From: Hydrangea macrophylla
Lineage: Eukaryota > Streptophyta > Magnoliopsida > Cornales > Hydrangeaceae
Assembly (NCBI GenBank): GCA_033977485.1
Contig: CM066989.1
Coordinates: forward strand, 31,473,095 to 31,537,094
Length of the DNA: 64,000 nt
Reading direction: 5' to 3'
Shown: positions 21,381-32,091 of the stretch, piece after piece
Position numbering within the stretch: position 1 is the stretch's first letter
How the letters are laid out: the number at the start of each line of letters is the position of its first letter
Notes under the pieces: model-generated
Database searches by the model: none
What the model was told of the DNA's origin: nothing
Seen by the model: only the letters and a program-made list of their open reading frames with translations
Position numbers and translations under genes: made by a program

Positions 21381-21546
21381 TGTAGAATTTTATGATTTCA
21401 AGCTTAGCTGTCTCAACCCTATTTATATTATTCACTGAGAAAAGGAAATTACAAAAGTGCCCTTAGGTAATAATAAAAAAGATCATGAACAATCGCAGCC
21501 ACCTAATATACAACTCATAATTAGACAGCTTATACATATTGCAACA
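21381..21546 (-). repeat. Copia 3' LTR (short)
   Basis: 166 bp with TGTTGC...TTCTACA ends in element sense, right after the copia pol end and a GAGAGGAG polypurine run. A TATA-like ATAAATAG lies inside at about 21,420. The left edge coincides with the point where chromovirus RT similarity stops. No second LTR seen for comparison. Confidence 0.5.
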
Positions 21547-23239
21547 CTCCTCTCAAACTGGTGCAAAGATATCTCTCATGCCTAGCTTGCTAAGATAGTA
21601 ATGATGAGTCCTATTTCCAAGACCTTTGGTGAGGACATCTGCCAATTGATCATTAGACTTCACAAATGGGATACAATCACTCCATTGCTCAATTTCTCCT
21701 TGATGAAGTGTCTGTCAATTTCAACATGCTTAGTTCGGTCATGTTGTACTAGATTATGATCAATACTGATGGCTACTTTGTTATCATAGTACAACCTCAT
21801 AAAATCTGTAGGCTCAAGTCTAAGATCTCTCAATATAACTTTTATCCACAATAGTTCGCAAATTCCTTGAGACATGGCTTAGAATTCCCCTTCAGCACTT
21901 GATCTGGATACCATGGCCTATTTCTTGCTACACCAGGTAACAAGATTTCCTCCAACAAAGGGGCAATATCTTGAGGTAGACCTCCTATCAGTGGCTGAGC
22001 CTGCCCAGTCTGCATCTGTGTAACCATCCACCTGAAGATGATCATGTATACCAAAGAATAAACCTTTTCCAAGCGCTGACTTCCAATATCTCAAAATTCG
22101 AAGAACAACACCTTAGTGAGACTCGCAGGGAGCATGCATGAACTGACTAACAACACTTACAACAAATCTCTGGTATCTCCCCCTGTCAACCACTGCTCCA
22201 TCGGTATCATCCCCTAGCTTTTGATTAGCTTCCATGGGAGTATCACATGCCTTACTCCCTAGCATGTTAGTTTCTTGGAGAAGATCAAGAACATATTTTC
22301 TCTGGGAGATAATCCTTGTTTGTTTCTAGCCTAGCCACCTCAATCCCCAGAAAATACTTGAGTTTTCCCATGTCTTTTATTTTTAACTCCTTGGCCAGGT
22401 ATTTCTTCAAAACCTACATATCTTCTACATCGTCTCTTGTCAAGATAGTATCGTCCACATACACTATGAGAACGGTGACTTTCCCTTGTGAGGAATGCCC
22501 AATGAATAGTGAATGATCACCTTGGCTTTGTTTAACGCTATAGTTCAACATAGCTTGAGTAAATATTTCAAACAATGCTCTTGGAGACTGTTTAAGCCCA
22601 TATAGGGATTTTTTAAGCCTGCAAACTTTCCTTTTGGTTTTAGAGTCTTCAAAATATAGAGGTATATCCATATATGCTTCTTCTGCCAAATCTCTATGTA
22701 GAAACACACTTTTAACATCAAATTGATGAAGATGCCAATTTAATTTTGCAGTAAGGGATAAAAGGATTCTCACTGTAATCATCATAGCAACTGGAGCAAA
22801 TTTTTTGTCATAATCTACCCCATAGGTTTGTGTTAAACCTTTTGCAACTAACCAAGCTTTGTATCTTTCAATGGATCTGTCTACCTTGTGTTTGACTGCA
22901 AACACCCACTTACACCCCACTGTCTTGTGCCCTTTAGGTAAGTCAACCAATTCTCAGATGCTATTCTTGTGAAGAGCATTCATCTCCTCAATCATAGCAT
23001 ATTTCCATTTGGGATCAGTGAGTGCATCCTGTACATGGTTAGGTACAGACACATAAGCAAGAATGAAAACAAAAGCTTTATGGTAAGGAGAGAGGTGACT
23101 ATATGAGACAAATTTAGATATGGGGTGTTGAGTACATGACCTAACACCCTTACGTGTAGCAATCGGAATGTCTAAATCATCAATGAAAGGAGAATCAATA
23201 ACAGGAGTAGAATCAATGACTGAAGAATCAATAACAGGA
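21547..23239 (-). pseudogene. Ty1/copia pol 3' half: RT and RNase H
   Basis: Minus strand, right to left. RT N-terminal part at 22,414-22,950: LPKGHKTVGCKWVFAVKHK, YGVDYDKKFAPVAMMITVR, WHLHQFDVKSVFLHRDLAEE, KSLYGLKQSPRA and the catalytic LIVYVDDTILT. RNase H: YYDNKVAISIDHNLVQHDRT and HVEIDRHFIKEKL near 21,660-21,875. The tail has the copia end wording (DQLADVLTKGLG). RT-RNase H at the end of pol is the copia order. Stops and shifts separate the parts (22,072-22,414). Upstream of 22,950 a degraded linker region reaches about 23,239, where the G-type inverted repeat begins; integrase and gag are missing. Confidence 0.82.
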
Positions 23240-23330
23240 GTAGAATTTGACCATGTTGGATAAGCCGACCTAAAGCGTATTGCTTTAGGGTTCTTTTATG
23301 GTTAACTCCCCAGGACGGTTATCAACCACA
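23240..23330 (-). repeat. Inverted copy of element G tail
   Basis: Reverse complement of this stretch matches 25,750-25,832 of element G closely (GGGGAGTTAACCATAAAAG, ACCCTAAAG, TACGCTTTAGGT, CCAACATGGTCAAATTC). It abuts the 5' LTR of G. Confidence 0.75.
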
Positions 23331-23337
23331 TAAAATA

Positions 23338-23962
23338 TGATATGCCCGAAATCGGCTCTACATTACAACCGAGCGATTCTACTCAGTAACCGGTCCCTAT
23401 CCCAACAATCAAGTCATCACCACAGCAGAAGCCTCTCGAGCGGTTCATCCACGACCTGACCAATAGGTCGGGAAGATCCCGCGAGCACGGCTCGTCACAG
23501 AGACAGCTCACCTGGGCTCCGCGGCATGATCTAGAATATTCTAGCCTGAGTCCTACTCAAGTTAGAAGACTAATGGAAAGTGCAAATTGTTTCCTAATCC
23601 ATTTAGGAAGCCCCCACAAATAATGCCAATCAATCCTAATTGGATTGTATTTCCTTATCCATGTGGTTTCCCTGTACAAGTAGGTCTCTTGCATCTATAA
23701 AAGAGACCACTCACCCCTATAAAAAGGGGTCAGCTTTTCAGTCTGCATAGCACCCCTATAGCATCCATCATCACGCCTGGCTGACCTACGGTAGCTCCAA
23801 ACTATTGTTGGTTCACCACAGGTCCCCGACTTTTTGTAGTATAGTGAACGTGCTCAGACATACACGTGGACGTAGGCTCCCTCATTAACATGGCCGAACC
23901 ATATACAAATTCCAGTCTCTCGCTCTCTCTCCCCCTAAAATTGCTCTAATTCATCTGAACCA
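23338..23962 (+). repeat. Element G 5' LTR (right edge approximate)
   Basis: Starts TGATATGCCCGAAATCGGCT. TATA box CTATAAAAG at 23,695-23,703. The end is placed at a CA before TTTTGGCATCATC, a possible primer site, but the truncated 3' LTR cannot confirm this. Confidence 0.65.
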
Positions 23963-24151
23963 AATTTTGGCATCATCAAAATATAATTTTAGAGTAGACT
24001 ACCCAAGAGAGAATAAAGCCGAGCCTGATCTCAGGGGACAGTACATGGCCAGGAGAAGGAAACCTCTTCCACTAACTCGACCTATGTCCAGGAGACCGGC
24101 TGGGAAGGTGTGGTGGCCCGTATCAAGGATTTAGAGGAGTAGATCAATGGA

Positions 24152-24835
24152 ATGGCCAAGAAGTTAGGCCAGAATGCTACTCATGACCATGTTAATACGT
24201 TCTCCAGCCAGATCACGAGGTTTTCCATCTCGTGCAAATTCAAACAGCCTCAGCTTGATTCTTATAATGGCTTAGGAAGCCCGGTTGACCACATCCGGAC
24301 CTATAAGGCTCAGATGGCCCTTGCCGCCAACGCCAATGAACTATATTGCCTGGCCTCCCCAAGCACTTTGAAAGGCCCGGCAACTTAATTGTTCTACTCC
24401 TTGAAGCCCCGATCGATCAGCAGTTTCAAGCAACTCAGCAAGCAGTTCATCAACCAGTTCATCGGTGTGTACGAACGGCCAAAGGCTGACATACGATTGC
24501 TGACTGTCAAGCAAAGGAATAATGAGTCCCACAAGGAATTCAATGACCGGTTCAACCAAGAGAAGCTCGGGATCCATGATCTTGATGAAACAGCCGTAAT
24601 TACAGCCTTCTGTTCAAGAGTTCAACACACCAAGTACGCCATGTCGTTTCACAAAAACTGGCTGGAAACCTTGGCTGAACTCGCAGAGAGGGTCGGACAG
24701 TATATTGACATTGAAGAATTTCTAAAGACCAAAGATCCCGGGCATGTAAGGGATGAGCCTCCACGAAAGAAGCGGAAGCGAGATCAGCCCGAGAAGAACA
24801 ATGCAAAGAAGCTCGATAGTTCCTCCAATTCATAG
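24152..24835 (+). pseudogene. Element G Gag (one nonsense codon)
   Basis: One frame interrupted by a TAA at 24,386-24,388. Before it: FSISCKFKQPQLDSYNGLGS, PVDHIRTYKAQM, the front of the plant retrotransposon Gag domain. After it: FYSLKPRSISSFKQLSKQFI, SHKEFNDRFNQEKLGIHDLD, ETAVITAFCSRV, ending in a basic tail RDEPPRKKRKRDQPEKNNAK. The family normally has Glu-Trp where the stop and next codon stand. Its 228 codons cover the capsid part; no zinc knuckle is seen. An upstream extension may start nearer 24,010 but has stops. Confidence 0.75.
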
Positions 24836-26021
24836 CGGTTATGGTCCGATAGCCCTGACCCAAACTCCAGATCATAGCGGTCATGGTCCGGCAGCCCCGA
24901 CCTGACCTCCAGTTCACAACGGTCTGGGTCCGGCAGTCCCGACTCGGCCTCCAGTTCGCAGCAGTGAGGGTCCAGTGATCCCAACCTTGCCTCTAACTCA
25001 GAGGAACCAGGAGCCCGGTGATCTCAACCCAACCTGTCTCCAAGTCCAGACGAGCCCGACTACAATGGTACTTTTTCCTGATCATAGCGCGAGGCCTCAA
25101 AGACTCCAGAGAGCTCCTGTCAGACCTCGGATCATACCCGAGGCACCAAAGAGACCTTGGTTTAACTCCCGAGGCACTAAAAAGACCTCGGGCTTAACCT
25201 CGAGGCAACCAAAGACCACTGTTACGCAGTTGGCAAAAGACCTCGGGATAACACTCGAGGCATTAAAAGACCTCGGGATCACACCCGTGGCATAAAAGAC
25301 CTCGGGATGCCACCAGAGGCATCAGCTTTGCTTAGACTCATAACCTACGATGGGGAAAATCCCCCTAGGTGGCTGATGATGGCAAGTTTCAAAAGACCCT
25401 ACAGCCATCCATGTACCAGGTCGGCTACCAACAGTGATTGTTCCCGCAATGCCTGCCTTAGCGAAAGCTTGGGGGCCAAGATGGAATAAAAACTACAGGA
25501 AGTCACACCGAGTATTTACAGGCCATGAGGTTAACTAAGTAAGACTTTTAGACAACCTGGGTGCCTACAGTACTCAGAGGCAATAACTCCACTTAGGTCC
25601 AAATCGACGATAGAGGTGACTAAAACCTCTTAGGTTGGCCCACGATCGAGGGGTAAAAAAGGACCCTAAAGCAACACGCCTTAGGTTAGCTCTACCAACA
25701 TGGTCAAACTCTTCTCCCAATAGTCTTGACGAAGGCTGGCCGGGTAGAAGACAACCATCCTGGGGAGTTAACCATAAAAGGACCCTAAAGTAATACGCTT
25801 TAGGTTGGCTTTTCCAACATGGTCAAATTCTTCTACCCACAACCTTGACGAAGGTTTACGGGCAGAGATAACCATCCTGGGAGCTAACTTAAGCAAAGAC
25901 TCTGAATTAGGCTGAGTCTCAACTCCCGGCCAATTCTTGAGCACTCAGAAGCTCTGAGGCAACTTTCCCGAGCAGTCAACAAATTTCCAAACTTGCCTCG
26001 ATATGGCATCCAGCCAACCTT
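24836..26021 (+). repeat. Element G non-coding tail with internal repeats
   Basis: Three repeat blocks: CATAGCGGT(T/C)ATGGTCCG and CAGTCCCGAC-type units (24,830-24,985); units around AAAGACCTCGGG...CTCGAGGCA (25,085-25,320); and two ~130-bp direct copies beginning ACCCTAAAG(C/T)AA(C/T)ACGC (about 25,664 and 25,782). Frames here, such as 24,975-25,295, reflect the repeats. Confidence 0.65.
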
Positions 26022-26037
26022 GGAAATAGGGGAGAAC
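26022..26037 (+). promoter_or_regulatory. Element G polypurine tract
   Basis: GGAAATAGGGGAGAAC directly before the 3' LTR start at 26,038; would prime plus-strand DNA synthesis. Confidence 0.7.
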
Positions 26038-26437
26038 TGATACGCCCAAAATTGCCTCTACACTACGACCGAGCGATTCTACTCAATAACCAGTCCCTAT
26101 CCCAATAATCAAGTCATTACCACGGCAGAAGCCTCCATAGCAGTTCGTCTAGGACCCAACCAACAGGTCAAAAAGACTGCGCGGGCACGGCCCGTCACAG
26201 AGACAACTCACCCGGCCTCCGAGGCATCATCCAGAATATTCGAGCCTGTTTCCTACTCAAGTTAGAAGACTAATGGAAAGTGCAAATTATTCCTAATCTA
26301 ATTAGGAAGCCCCCATAATTAATGCCAATCAATCCTAATTGGATTGTATTTCCTTATCCATGTGGTTTCTCTGTACAAGTGGGTCTCTTGCATCTATAAA
26401 AGAGACCACTCACCCCCATAGAAAGGGGTCAACTTTG
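26038..26437 (+). repeat. Element G 3' LTR, truncated
   Basis: Matches 23,338-23,735 with scattered substitutions, TATA box at 26,394-26,402 included, then similarity ends after AAAGGGGTCA. Confidence 0.8.
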
Positions 26438-26645
26438 GGGATCAGTGGCAATTGTTGGGACAAAAGCTGCTAAAGGCAATCGATTAGTATAAGTGGCAAT
26501 CAATTGACATCCTAAAAGTGTCAATGATTGGGATATCATGGCAATCAATTGGTGCTCAAAGTTTACCAAAGATAAATTAAGACAAGTATTAACATAGGAG
26601 TCGTTGCATATATGTATACATCATAATTATAGTGAAAATACAGGT
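26438..26645. other. Unassigned spacer
   Basis: Contains short repeated words (GGCAATC(A/G)ATT at 26,479, 26,502 and 26,542). No gene or element recognised. Confidence 0.5.
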
Positions 26646-26789
26646 ATTACAATTACCTTCTCCATTACTATGTTCTCATACGTAGGAATACCCCTGTTAG
26701 CCGACTTTTATAGCAAATTCTATATGTTCTTCGCCGCTTTGGGTTGTGGGGCTTACTTCCTAGCCCCAATGGGAGTAGTGACTAGCGTT
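26646..26789 (+). pseudogene. nad2: Mitochondrial nad2 exon fragment (nuclear copy)
   Basis: Translates to ITFSITMFSYVGIPLLADF, then KFYMFFAALGCGAYFLAP and MGVVTSV, a transmembrane stretch of plant mitochondrial NADH dehydrogenase subunit 2, with several substitutions. Similarity starts and stops abruptly, about 48 codons in all; the frame runs on for 22 unrelated codons to 26,855. nad2 is encoded in plant mitochondria in trans-spliced pieces, so a single exon piece here is a NUMT fragment. Confidence 0.78.
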
Positions 26790-27071
26790 AGAACAATATA
26801 CGGGAAAAAAACATTCATAAATTTCCCCGGGGCAAGGGAAGCGCTTCAGTCCTAATGGCATGCATGGGTAGTCCTCATCGTGAGAAAATCTGATAGTAGA
26901 AAAGATATGAAAAGATCCAGTCTCTTTTGTTTTGAAAGAAGGATCCCGATCCCAACATCGAGCTTCCCTCATTTCCCGAATTAGCATCTCTATTCGAATC
27001 TAAATCGTAAGCCAAATCCGAAGCCGTTTCAGGCCCTGAAAATGCTCTTCCATTGCTCTGAGCTCATCACA
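26790..27071. other. Spacer between nad2 and psbH pieces, possibly organellar
   Basis: Not coding. Base composition and wording resemble plant mitochondrial spacer, but no gene is recognised, so origin is unproven. Confidence 0.35.
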
Positions 27072-27453
27072 ATGGATCGATGATAAGATCGTTTATTTAC
27101 GACGGAATGGTATACAAAGTCAACTGATATCAATGAATACAATAGGATTTATGTCTACACAAACTGTTGAGGGCAGTTCTAGAGCTCGTCCAAAACCATC
27201 TACTATAGGGAGTTTATTGAAACCATTAAATTCGGAATATGGTAAAGTAGCTCCTGGATGGGGAACGACTCCTTTAATGGGTGTTGCAATGGCTCTATTT
27301 ATGACATTTTTATCTATTATCTTGGAGATTTATAATTCTTCAGTTTTATTGGATGGAGTTTCAATGAATTAGATCCACAAGAACCCCGAAGTCCTAGTTT
27401 TTCAATACAAAAGAAATCCTTTAGAGTTTGGATTTCAAGTCCATTTTGGTAGT
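27072..27453 (+). other. Plastid-derived insert containing psbH
   Basis: The psbH upstream spacer (TTTATTTACGACGGAATGG) and the downstream psbH-petB spacer (TTTAGAGTTTGGATTTCAAG) flank the gene in plastid order. The insert ends at LTR F, which begins at 27,454. Confidence 0.8.
27151..27372 (+). CDS. psbH: psbH copy, intact frame in plastid-derived DNA
   Basis: ATG at 27,151 gives exactly 73 codons, the usual length of plant PsbH, ending [10 protein letters not shown]. PsbH is a small single-span protein of photosystem [22 protein letters not shown] and the membrane segment [20 protein letters not shown] are present. An in-frame ATG 18 bases upstream (27,133) belongs to the spacer and is not used in plastids. 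The N-terminal region ([11 protein letters not shown]) differs from the usual sequence more than the rest does. The frame is open, but next to a mitochondrial fragment and retrotransposons it has no plastid context and is very probably not expressed as PsbH. Either a direct plastid-to-nucleus transfer or a plastid piece that came through the mitochondrion. Confidence 0.88.
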   Translation: MSTQTVEGSSRARPKPSTIGSLLKPLNSEYGKVAPGWGTTPLMGVAMALFMTFLSIILEIYNSSVLLDGVSMN

Positions 27454-30400
27454 TGTAGACACCCCAATTTTTACCGACCGTCGAATTCAGGGGATGATTA
27501 CCTCTAGACCGATGACGACAATGTCCGGCAAAATTCAAAGACTTTCTAATTGATTCAAGTTCTTCGGAGGATTCTTTAGTCTCAGTAAAGTTCTTTTAAG
27601 AAAGAAAGAAAACCAGGTACTTGGGAAAATTCGGATATAAAATACGTATAAGGAAAAAAATAGTTTGGAAGATTTAATTCTGACATGAAAAATAAAATCA
27701 AAAACTATTTTTGAAAATAAAAAAGGAAAAAAGAAAAGGCGATTTTAAAAGAAAAGAAAAAGAAAAGAAAAGAAAAAGATTTAAATAATCATATAAATAC
27801 ATATGTATATATAATCTATATAAGTATATATTTAAAAATAATAATAATAAGGTGGGAATTCTGTTAGAAGCGGCATGCGGCGAAGCCGCCGAGTTCCGCT
27901 CCAGCATTCAGTGAGTGCTGGAACGGCACTCGCTGAGTGCCGCAGACAACTCACTGAGTGCCGCCCACTATAACAGACTATTTTTCTTCAATACGTATGG
28001 ATTATCATTGCACATGGATTTTTACCCAATTTACCAAATTAACTCTTTGAGAGTGGTCTATATAAGGAGATGTTCATCTCCATTATTGGGATCCTCTTTT
28101 GGACAAGTGAAAATACATTGAAAATATAGAGAGAATTGAGAGGAATTGAGAGATTTTTTAATAGAATCCAAGAACTTTGAAGAGGAATTTGAAGAAGAAC
28201 TTGAAGATCGAATTGACGAATCTTTACCAAGAATCAAGAAAATCCTGAGGTATTGGAGGTAATCTTCTAATCCTACTTAGATTTAGACTAGAATTCAATC
28301 ACAATTCATAGATCTATAGGATTTTTACACATTTTTAAAAACTCTTTTCCTACCCCATTTCATCACACACTACTAGAATTGTGATTGAATTTTCACTTTG
28401 CTTTTCATTGATTTGGATCTAAATAAGTATTGGATTTAAGATCAAATAAATTCTAAAGTGAAACTAAATTTGGATCATCAATTAAACTTTGATTTCATCT
28501 CTTTTGTTTACATCTCTCTCTTGGGATTCATGAGACCTTCAATGTCTCATTTATTTCCCTTATGATTGATCCTGTATTCTCTATAATCTTATGATTTATA
28601 TGGGAATTAAGGTAGGTCATAGTTATATCCACACATGATTGGTGGGTCCAACTCTTAGTTCATGATTTGGATCCTTTAACTTGGAATCTCATGAAATTCT
28701 CTCTATATTCTATGAAGATTTATGTGGATTGGTTATGTCTAGTCTCCAAGGACCATTAATTTGGGAGGGGAATTGAATAAAATAAGTCCACATTCCTCAA
28801 GGACCATTAATTTGAAGAGAGGAATTAGACTTGTCAATCTTCATGATATGGATGTCAACATTGGTGTAGTGAGTTCATTAACCAACTGCGAACAAAGATA
28901 TTTAATTAAATTATGGTCCATTGAAATTGAATGAGACCAATTGGAGAGTGTTCATAACTCATATATGCATCACTGTGATTTTTGTTTTGGTGAAATTTTA
29001 TAGTTAACATGGTTTGGTCTTATTATTTGTGAACTAGTCACTCTCTATCCAAAATTTTAGAACAGTAAGTCCATTTTAAACTAAGTGGGTCAGAGCTTTA
29101 ATCAAGCCTTTTTGACTTCAAATAAATTTTTCTATGAATTTTAATGTGTTAATAAGATTCTCTAAAAAAAATCAAAGTGATTTTGATTTGTTTACTATTT
29201 TTAAAAAATCATACAAAAAACTCTGGACAGAGAGTTGTAAATTTCTGAGTGATGTCTGATTTTTGCCCAATTTCTAGAGATTGAACCGTTTGATCTTTAA
29301 TTTTATTTTTGGGTTAGTAACTAGACTCACAGAGGCACATCATATCCAAAAATCATTACGATCAAACTGTTGGAAGTATGTTTTTTCTATTTTTGAAAGT
29401 CTAGTCTGCTCTCTGTAAATTGTGAAACTCTGTTACAGTTTTGATAAACTTTATGAATGATGATCCAAATGTCTTTGTATGACCTAGGACTCAAACCATG
29501 TTTTGAATAATGATAATTAAACTTAAATCTAGAGGATAAATGATCCAAAATCATTGAATAGTTAATAACTCATTCTTGTTCATGCTCATGTATTCATCCA
29601 TGCATCTTGATACTTGTAATTAGAACTTATTTTGCATTGGGTTAAATTGCATTCAATTGAACCTAATTGTGAGTTCCTTGTGATCATGTTGGGATTATAC
29701 CATCTTTATATGGACATTACATTGGCTCCTAGTTGAGACTTGTATATCTATAGAGATGTTGTAACTTCAACTAGTTAAGAAGGAATTCATGATTATGTCA
29801 ATTCCTTCCATACTTGATAGATTTAAGCTAGAAGTTTGGGTATGTTATTTAGGATTCCATATTTTATATCTTGTCTAAAGCCTGTGGACTAACCTTTGTT
29901 TTGTAGCGCTAATGAGGTACAATTTCTTGGCTCTTTCTTTAGTTTATTTTATTGATTTTTTGACTCCATGCCCGACACCTTAGATTAGGTCTTGATTTAT
30001 GTGTATATATGTGATTAGAGACCTTTTTCTTAGGATTTCTACTTTTGTATGCATTGCACGTTTTCCATTTCGCGGCTGGATCCCAGATAAGTTCTCTCAT
30101 TCATTATTGCATATCATTTTGCTTGCTATTTGAATTACATGGTTTTGTACGCCTTTTATCATTAGCAATCGTACACCCCTTTTGACATGCTTTTGTAATG
30201 TATATAGATATATATATGTATTAATTGAGGGCATGCTTAGATTAATAATTTGATTAAAAGGATGTTGAGTAGAGGCCTATCATGAGATAGGATGAGAGAG
30301 GGTGTTTTAGTCCACCGAGCTCCTTCCCCTCTCATTCCATAATCCCCGGACCTAGAAATCTCTAGTTTCTAAAAAGATCAGTTTACTTTTAAAATGGTTT

Positions 30401-30493
30401 CTTAATTTTCCTTTTAAAAACTAAGTGGCGACTCGTATTTGAATTTGAATTTGAAAAAGTTTTAAAAAGCGTGTTTAGCCTGCGATATCCACA
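27454..30493 (+). repeat. Element F 5' LTR (Tat-type)
   Basis: Starts TGTAGACACCCCAATTTTT and ends GATATCCACA, followed by ATC and a TGGCGACTCTGCTGG primer site: the same arrangement as B, C and H but with a different interior, so another family. 3,040 bp. GC dyad GGCACTCGCTGAGTGCC at 27,930-27,946 and TATA box CTATATAAGG at 28,059-28,068. No gene in it. Confidence 0.82.
28059..28068 (+). promoter_or_regulatory. TATA box of LTR F
   Basis: CTATATAAGG, about 600 bp from the LTR start and ~120 bp after the GC dyad, the same order of parts as in H. Confidence 0.65.
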
Positions 30494-30496
30494 ATC

Positions 30497-30513
30497 TGGC
30501 GACTCTGCTGGAG
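30497..30513 (+). promoter_or_regulatory. Element F primer binding site
   Basis: TGGCGACTCTGCTGGAG, three bases after the LTR end; same type as in B, C and H. Confidence 0.75.
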
Positions 30514-31875
30514 ATTGAACCCAGAATCTCTGGTTTCGCAGGTCAGAATTTCTGATTTTGGGTTCACTCGAGGATTAGATTCGAGAGCATCTTTTTAATC
30601 AAATTAATTAATTTTTGTGTGCTTGTTGCATTATACTTGCATGTCTCGCCAATCGATTGCACAAAACTATGACCTTGGAGGCTCGGGGTAACCCAGTCGG
30701 TCAAGCCATCATGGGACTGTGTGATCATCCTTGATCTCGTACCATGTGTTGGTATATGAAGCATCTTATTGGATGTGTGTCGAGGATCCCTTATTTGACC
30801 AAAATCAGGCCTTGCATGGTAGCTTCCATAGAACCTTTCGAAATTAGGGAATCAATTCTTAAATTAGAATTATATGCTAGGGAGTTTTGTATGCCCAGAA
30901 GGGATTATTTGAGATGATGACGATGCTTACTCGATGAAAGATGTGTAACCCTTTAATCACCTTTTAGCAATCCTTCTCATGTCCTACGACATTTGGGAAT
31001 ATGCCAAATTTTTTATTATAAGGTTATACTTCTTACATCTTGTTAGCTAAGCATCATTGACTTTGTATGTATCCGAATTTATGAAAAGTACGGTGATAAT
31101 CCGATCATGTGATCCTTCTACCCAAAGAATTTTAAATACATCTTTGAATGCAAACAGATTTTTGCCATCTTTATTCCAAAATATTGAATCGCTCTTTCAA
31201 AAATCTTTGAAGTTCACCTTTTGATTAAAATTCCAAGTCAACCCTTGTTGAGGCATATTTTTACATCCTCGTCTTTGAAGGAAGAACCCAAAAATCTGGG
31301 GAATTGTATTTGGGAGAAATGCTTTTCAAATGAATTTTAAAGCAAAACTTCAACCCAGTCACCTTCGTTAAGAAATGTTTTCATTCTCAAAAGAATTCTT
31401 AAGAATTGTTCTCAAAAGATTTTATCATCCAAGAAATAATGCTCAAATGAATTTCAAAACTTTTCAAAAAATATCCAACCTTCGAAAGGGTAATGAGGAT
31501 CACAATAAAAGGAGAAGTTGGCACACTTGACATGGGTTAGGATCTTTTTATGTGCTTATCTGTTTTACGTGCTAGGACTAGAATTTTCTTTTCTTTGGCA
31601 TATAGATTAGGCACACACACACATGCATCACATATGTATGACATAAGAATCATTCATGAACATTTTACCAAGCATTTGATAAAATCAACTGGAAATGGTA
31701 AAAACAATAATAAAAAAATGAAATAAGAATAAATTCTTTTGAAATAAATCAGAAAATGATTAAAATAAAATATTGTTGTAGGTGAAAATAGAATCTGCCT
31801 TGAGCACGATTTGGTTCAGAGATTCCACCGCAAGGTTAGTAAGAAGAGAAATGGCACAAGAGGCAAATACAAGAG
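30514..31875 (+). other. Element F leader remnant
   Basis: About 1.4 kb after the F primer site with no protein-like frame. It contains a short block resembling a tRNA or GTTACCCCGAGCC-type words near 30,690 but nothing identifiable. It ends where LTR D begins (approximate). Confidence 0.5.
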
Positions 31876-32086
31876 TGTGCACCACACGTGCGGGCGGGGG
31901 AGTTCTGTCGTTCCTTGATAGTGTCCCGGGACAGATCCAAGGAGCACACTTCAGGAACTAGAACTCCTCACACGATCCAAGAGACAAAGAGTCGCCACCT
32001 AATTTTTATCGGGAATTAGAAAATAAAATTTGACTCGCCCAAAATTGAATAAGGTTACTCGCCCTTCATCGCCAGAAACAAGGTTC
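31876..32086 (-). repeat. LTR D, left part (split by element C)
   Basis: Contains GAGTCGCCACCTAA, GACTCGCCCAAA and CGCCCTTCATCGCCAGAAACA, the diverged equivalent of GAGTCGCCACTTGG...CCCTTCATAACCAAAGAA in B, C and H LTRs. It stops at GGTTC before GGGGG and picks up again after C at 47,278 (TCTTGGTACGAG), in register with GGTTCGGGGTTTTGGTACGAG of B. The left edge is an estimate. Confidence 0.75.
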
Positions 32087-32091
32087 GGGGG
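32087..32091. repeat. Target site duplication of C, left copy
   Basis: GGGGG, directly before the 3' LTR of C. The right copy is at 47,273-47,277. Confidence 0.8.

Larger units (their letters stand above)
23338..26437 (+). mobile_element. Element G: gag-only LTR element
   Basis: Paired LTRs in direct orientation, TGATATGCCC... at 23,338 and TGATACGCCC... at 26,038, similar over about 395 bp, flank an interior with only a Gag frame followed by non-coding repeats. No protease, RT or integrase similarity is visible between 24,840 and 26,020. This is the layout of the gag-only non-autonomous elements known as TR-GAG. It would depend on Pol from a relative. The 3' LTR is truncated after about 26,437. 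Confidence 0.75.

Noticed and set aside
27133..27372. Using the 79-codon frame as psbH
   Set aside because: The first six codons are plastid spacer; the 73-codon frame from 27,151 matches the usual PsbH length.
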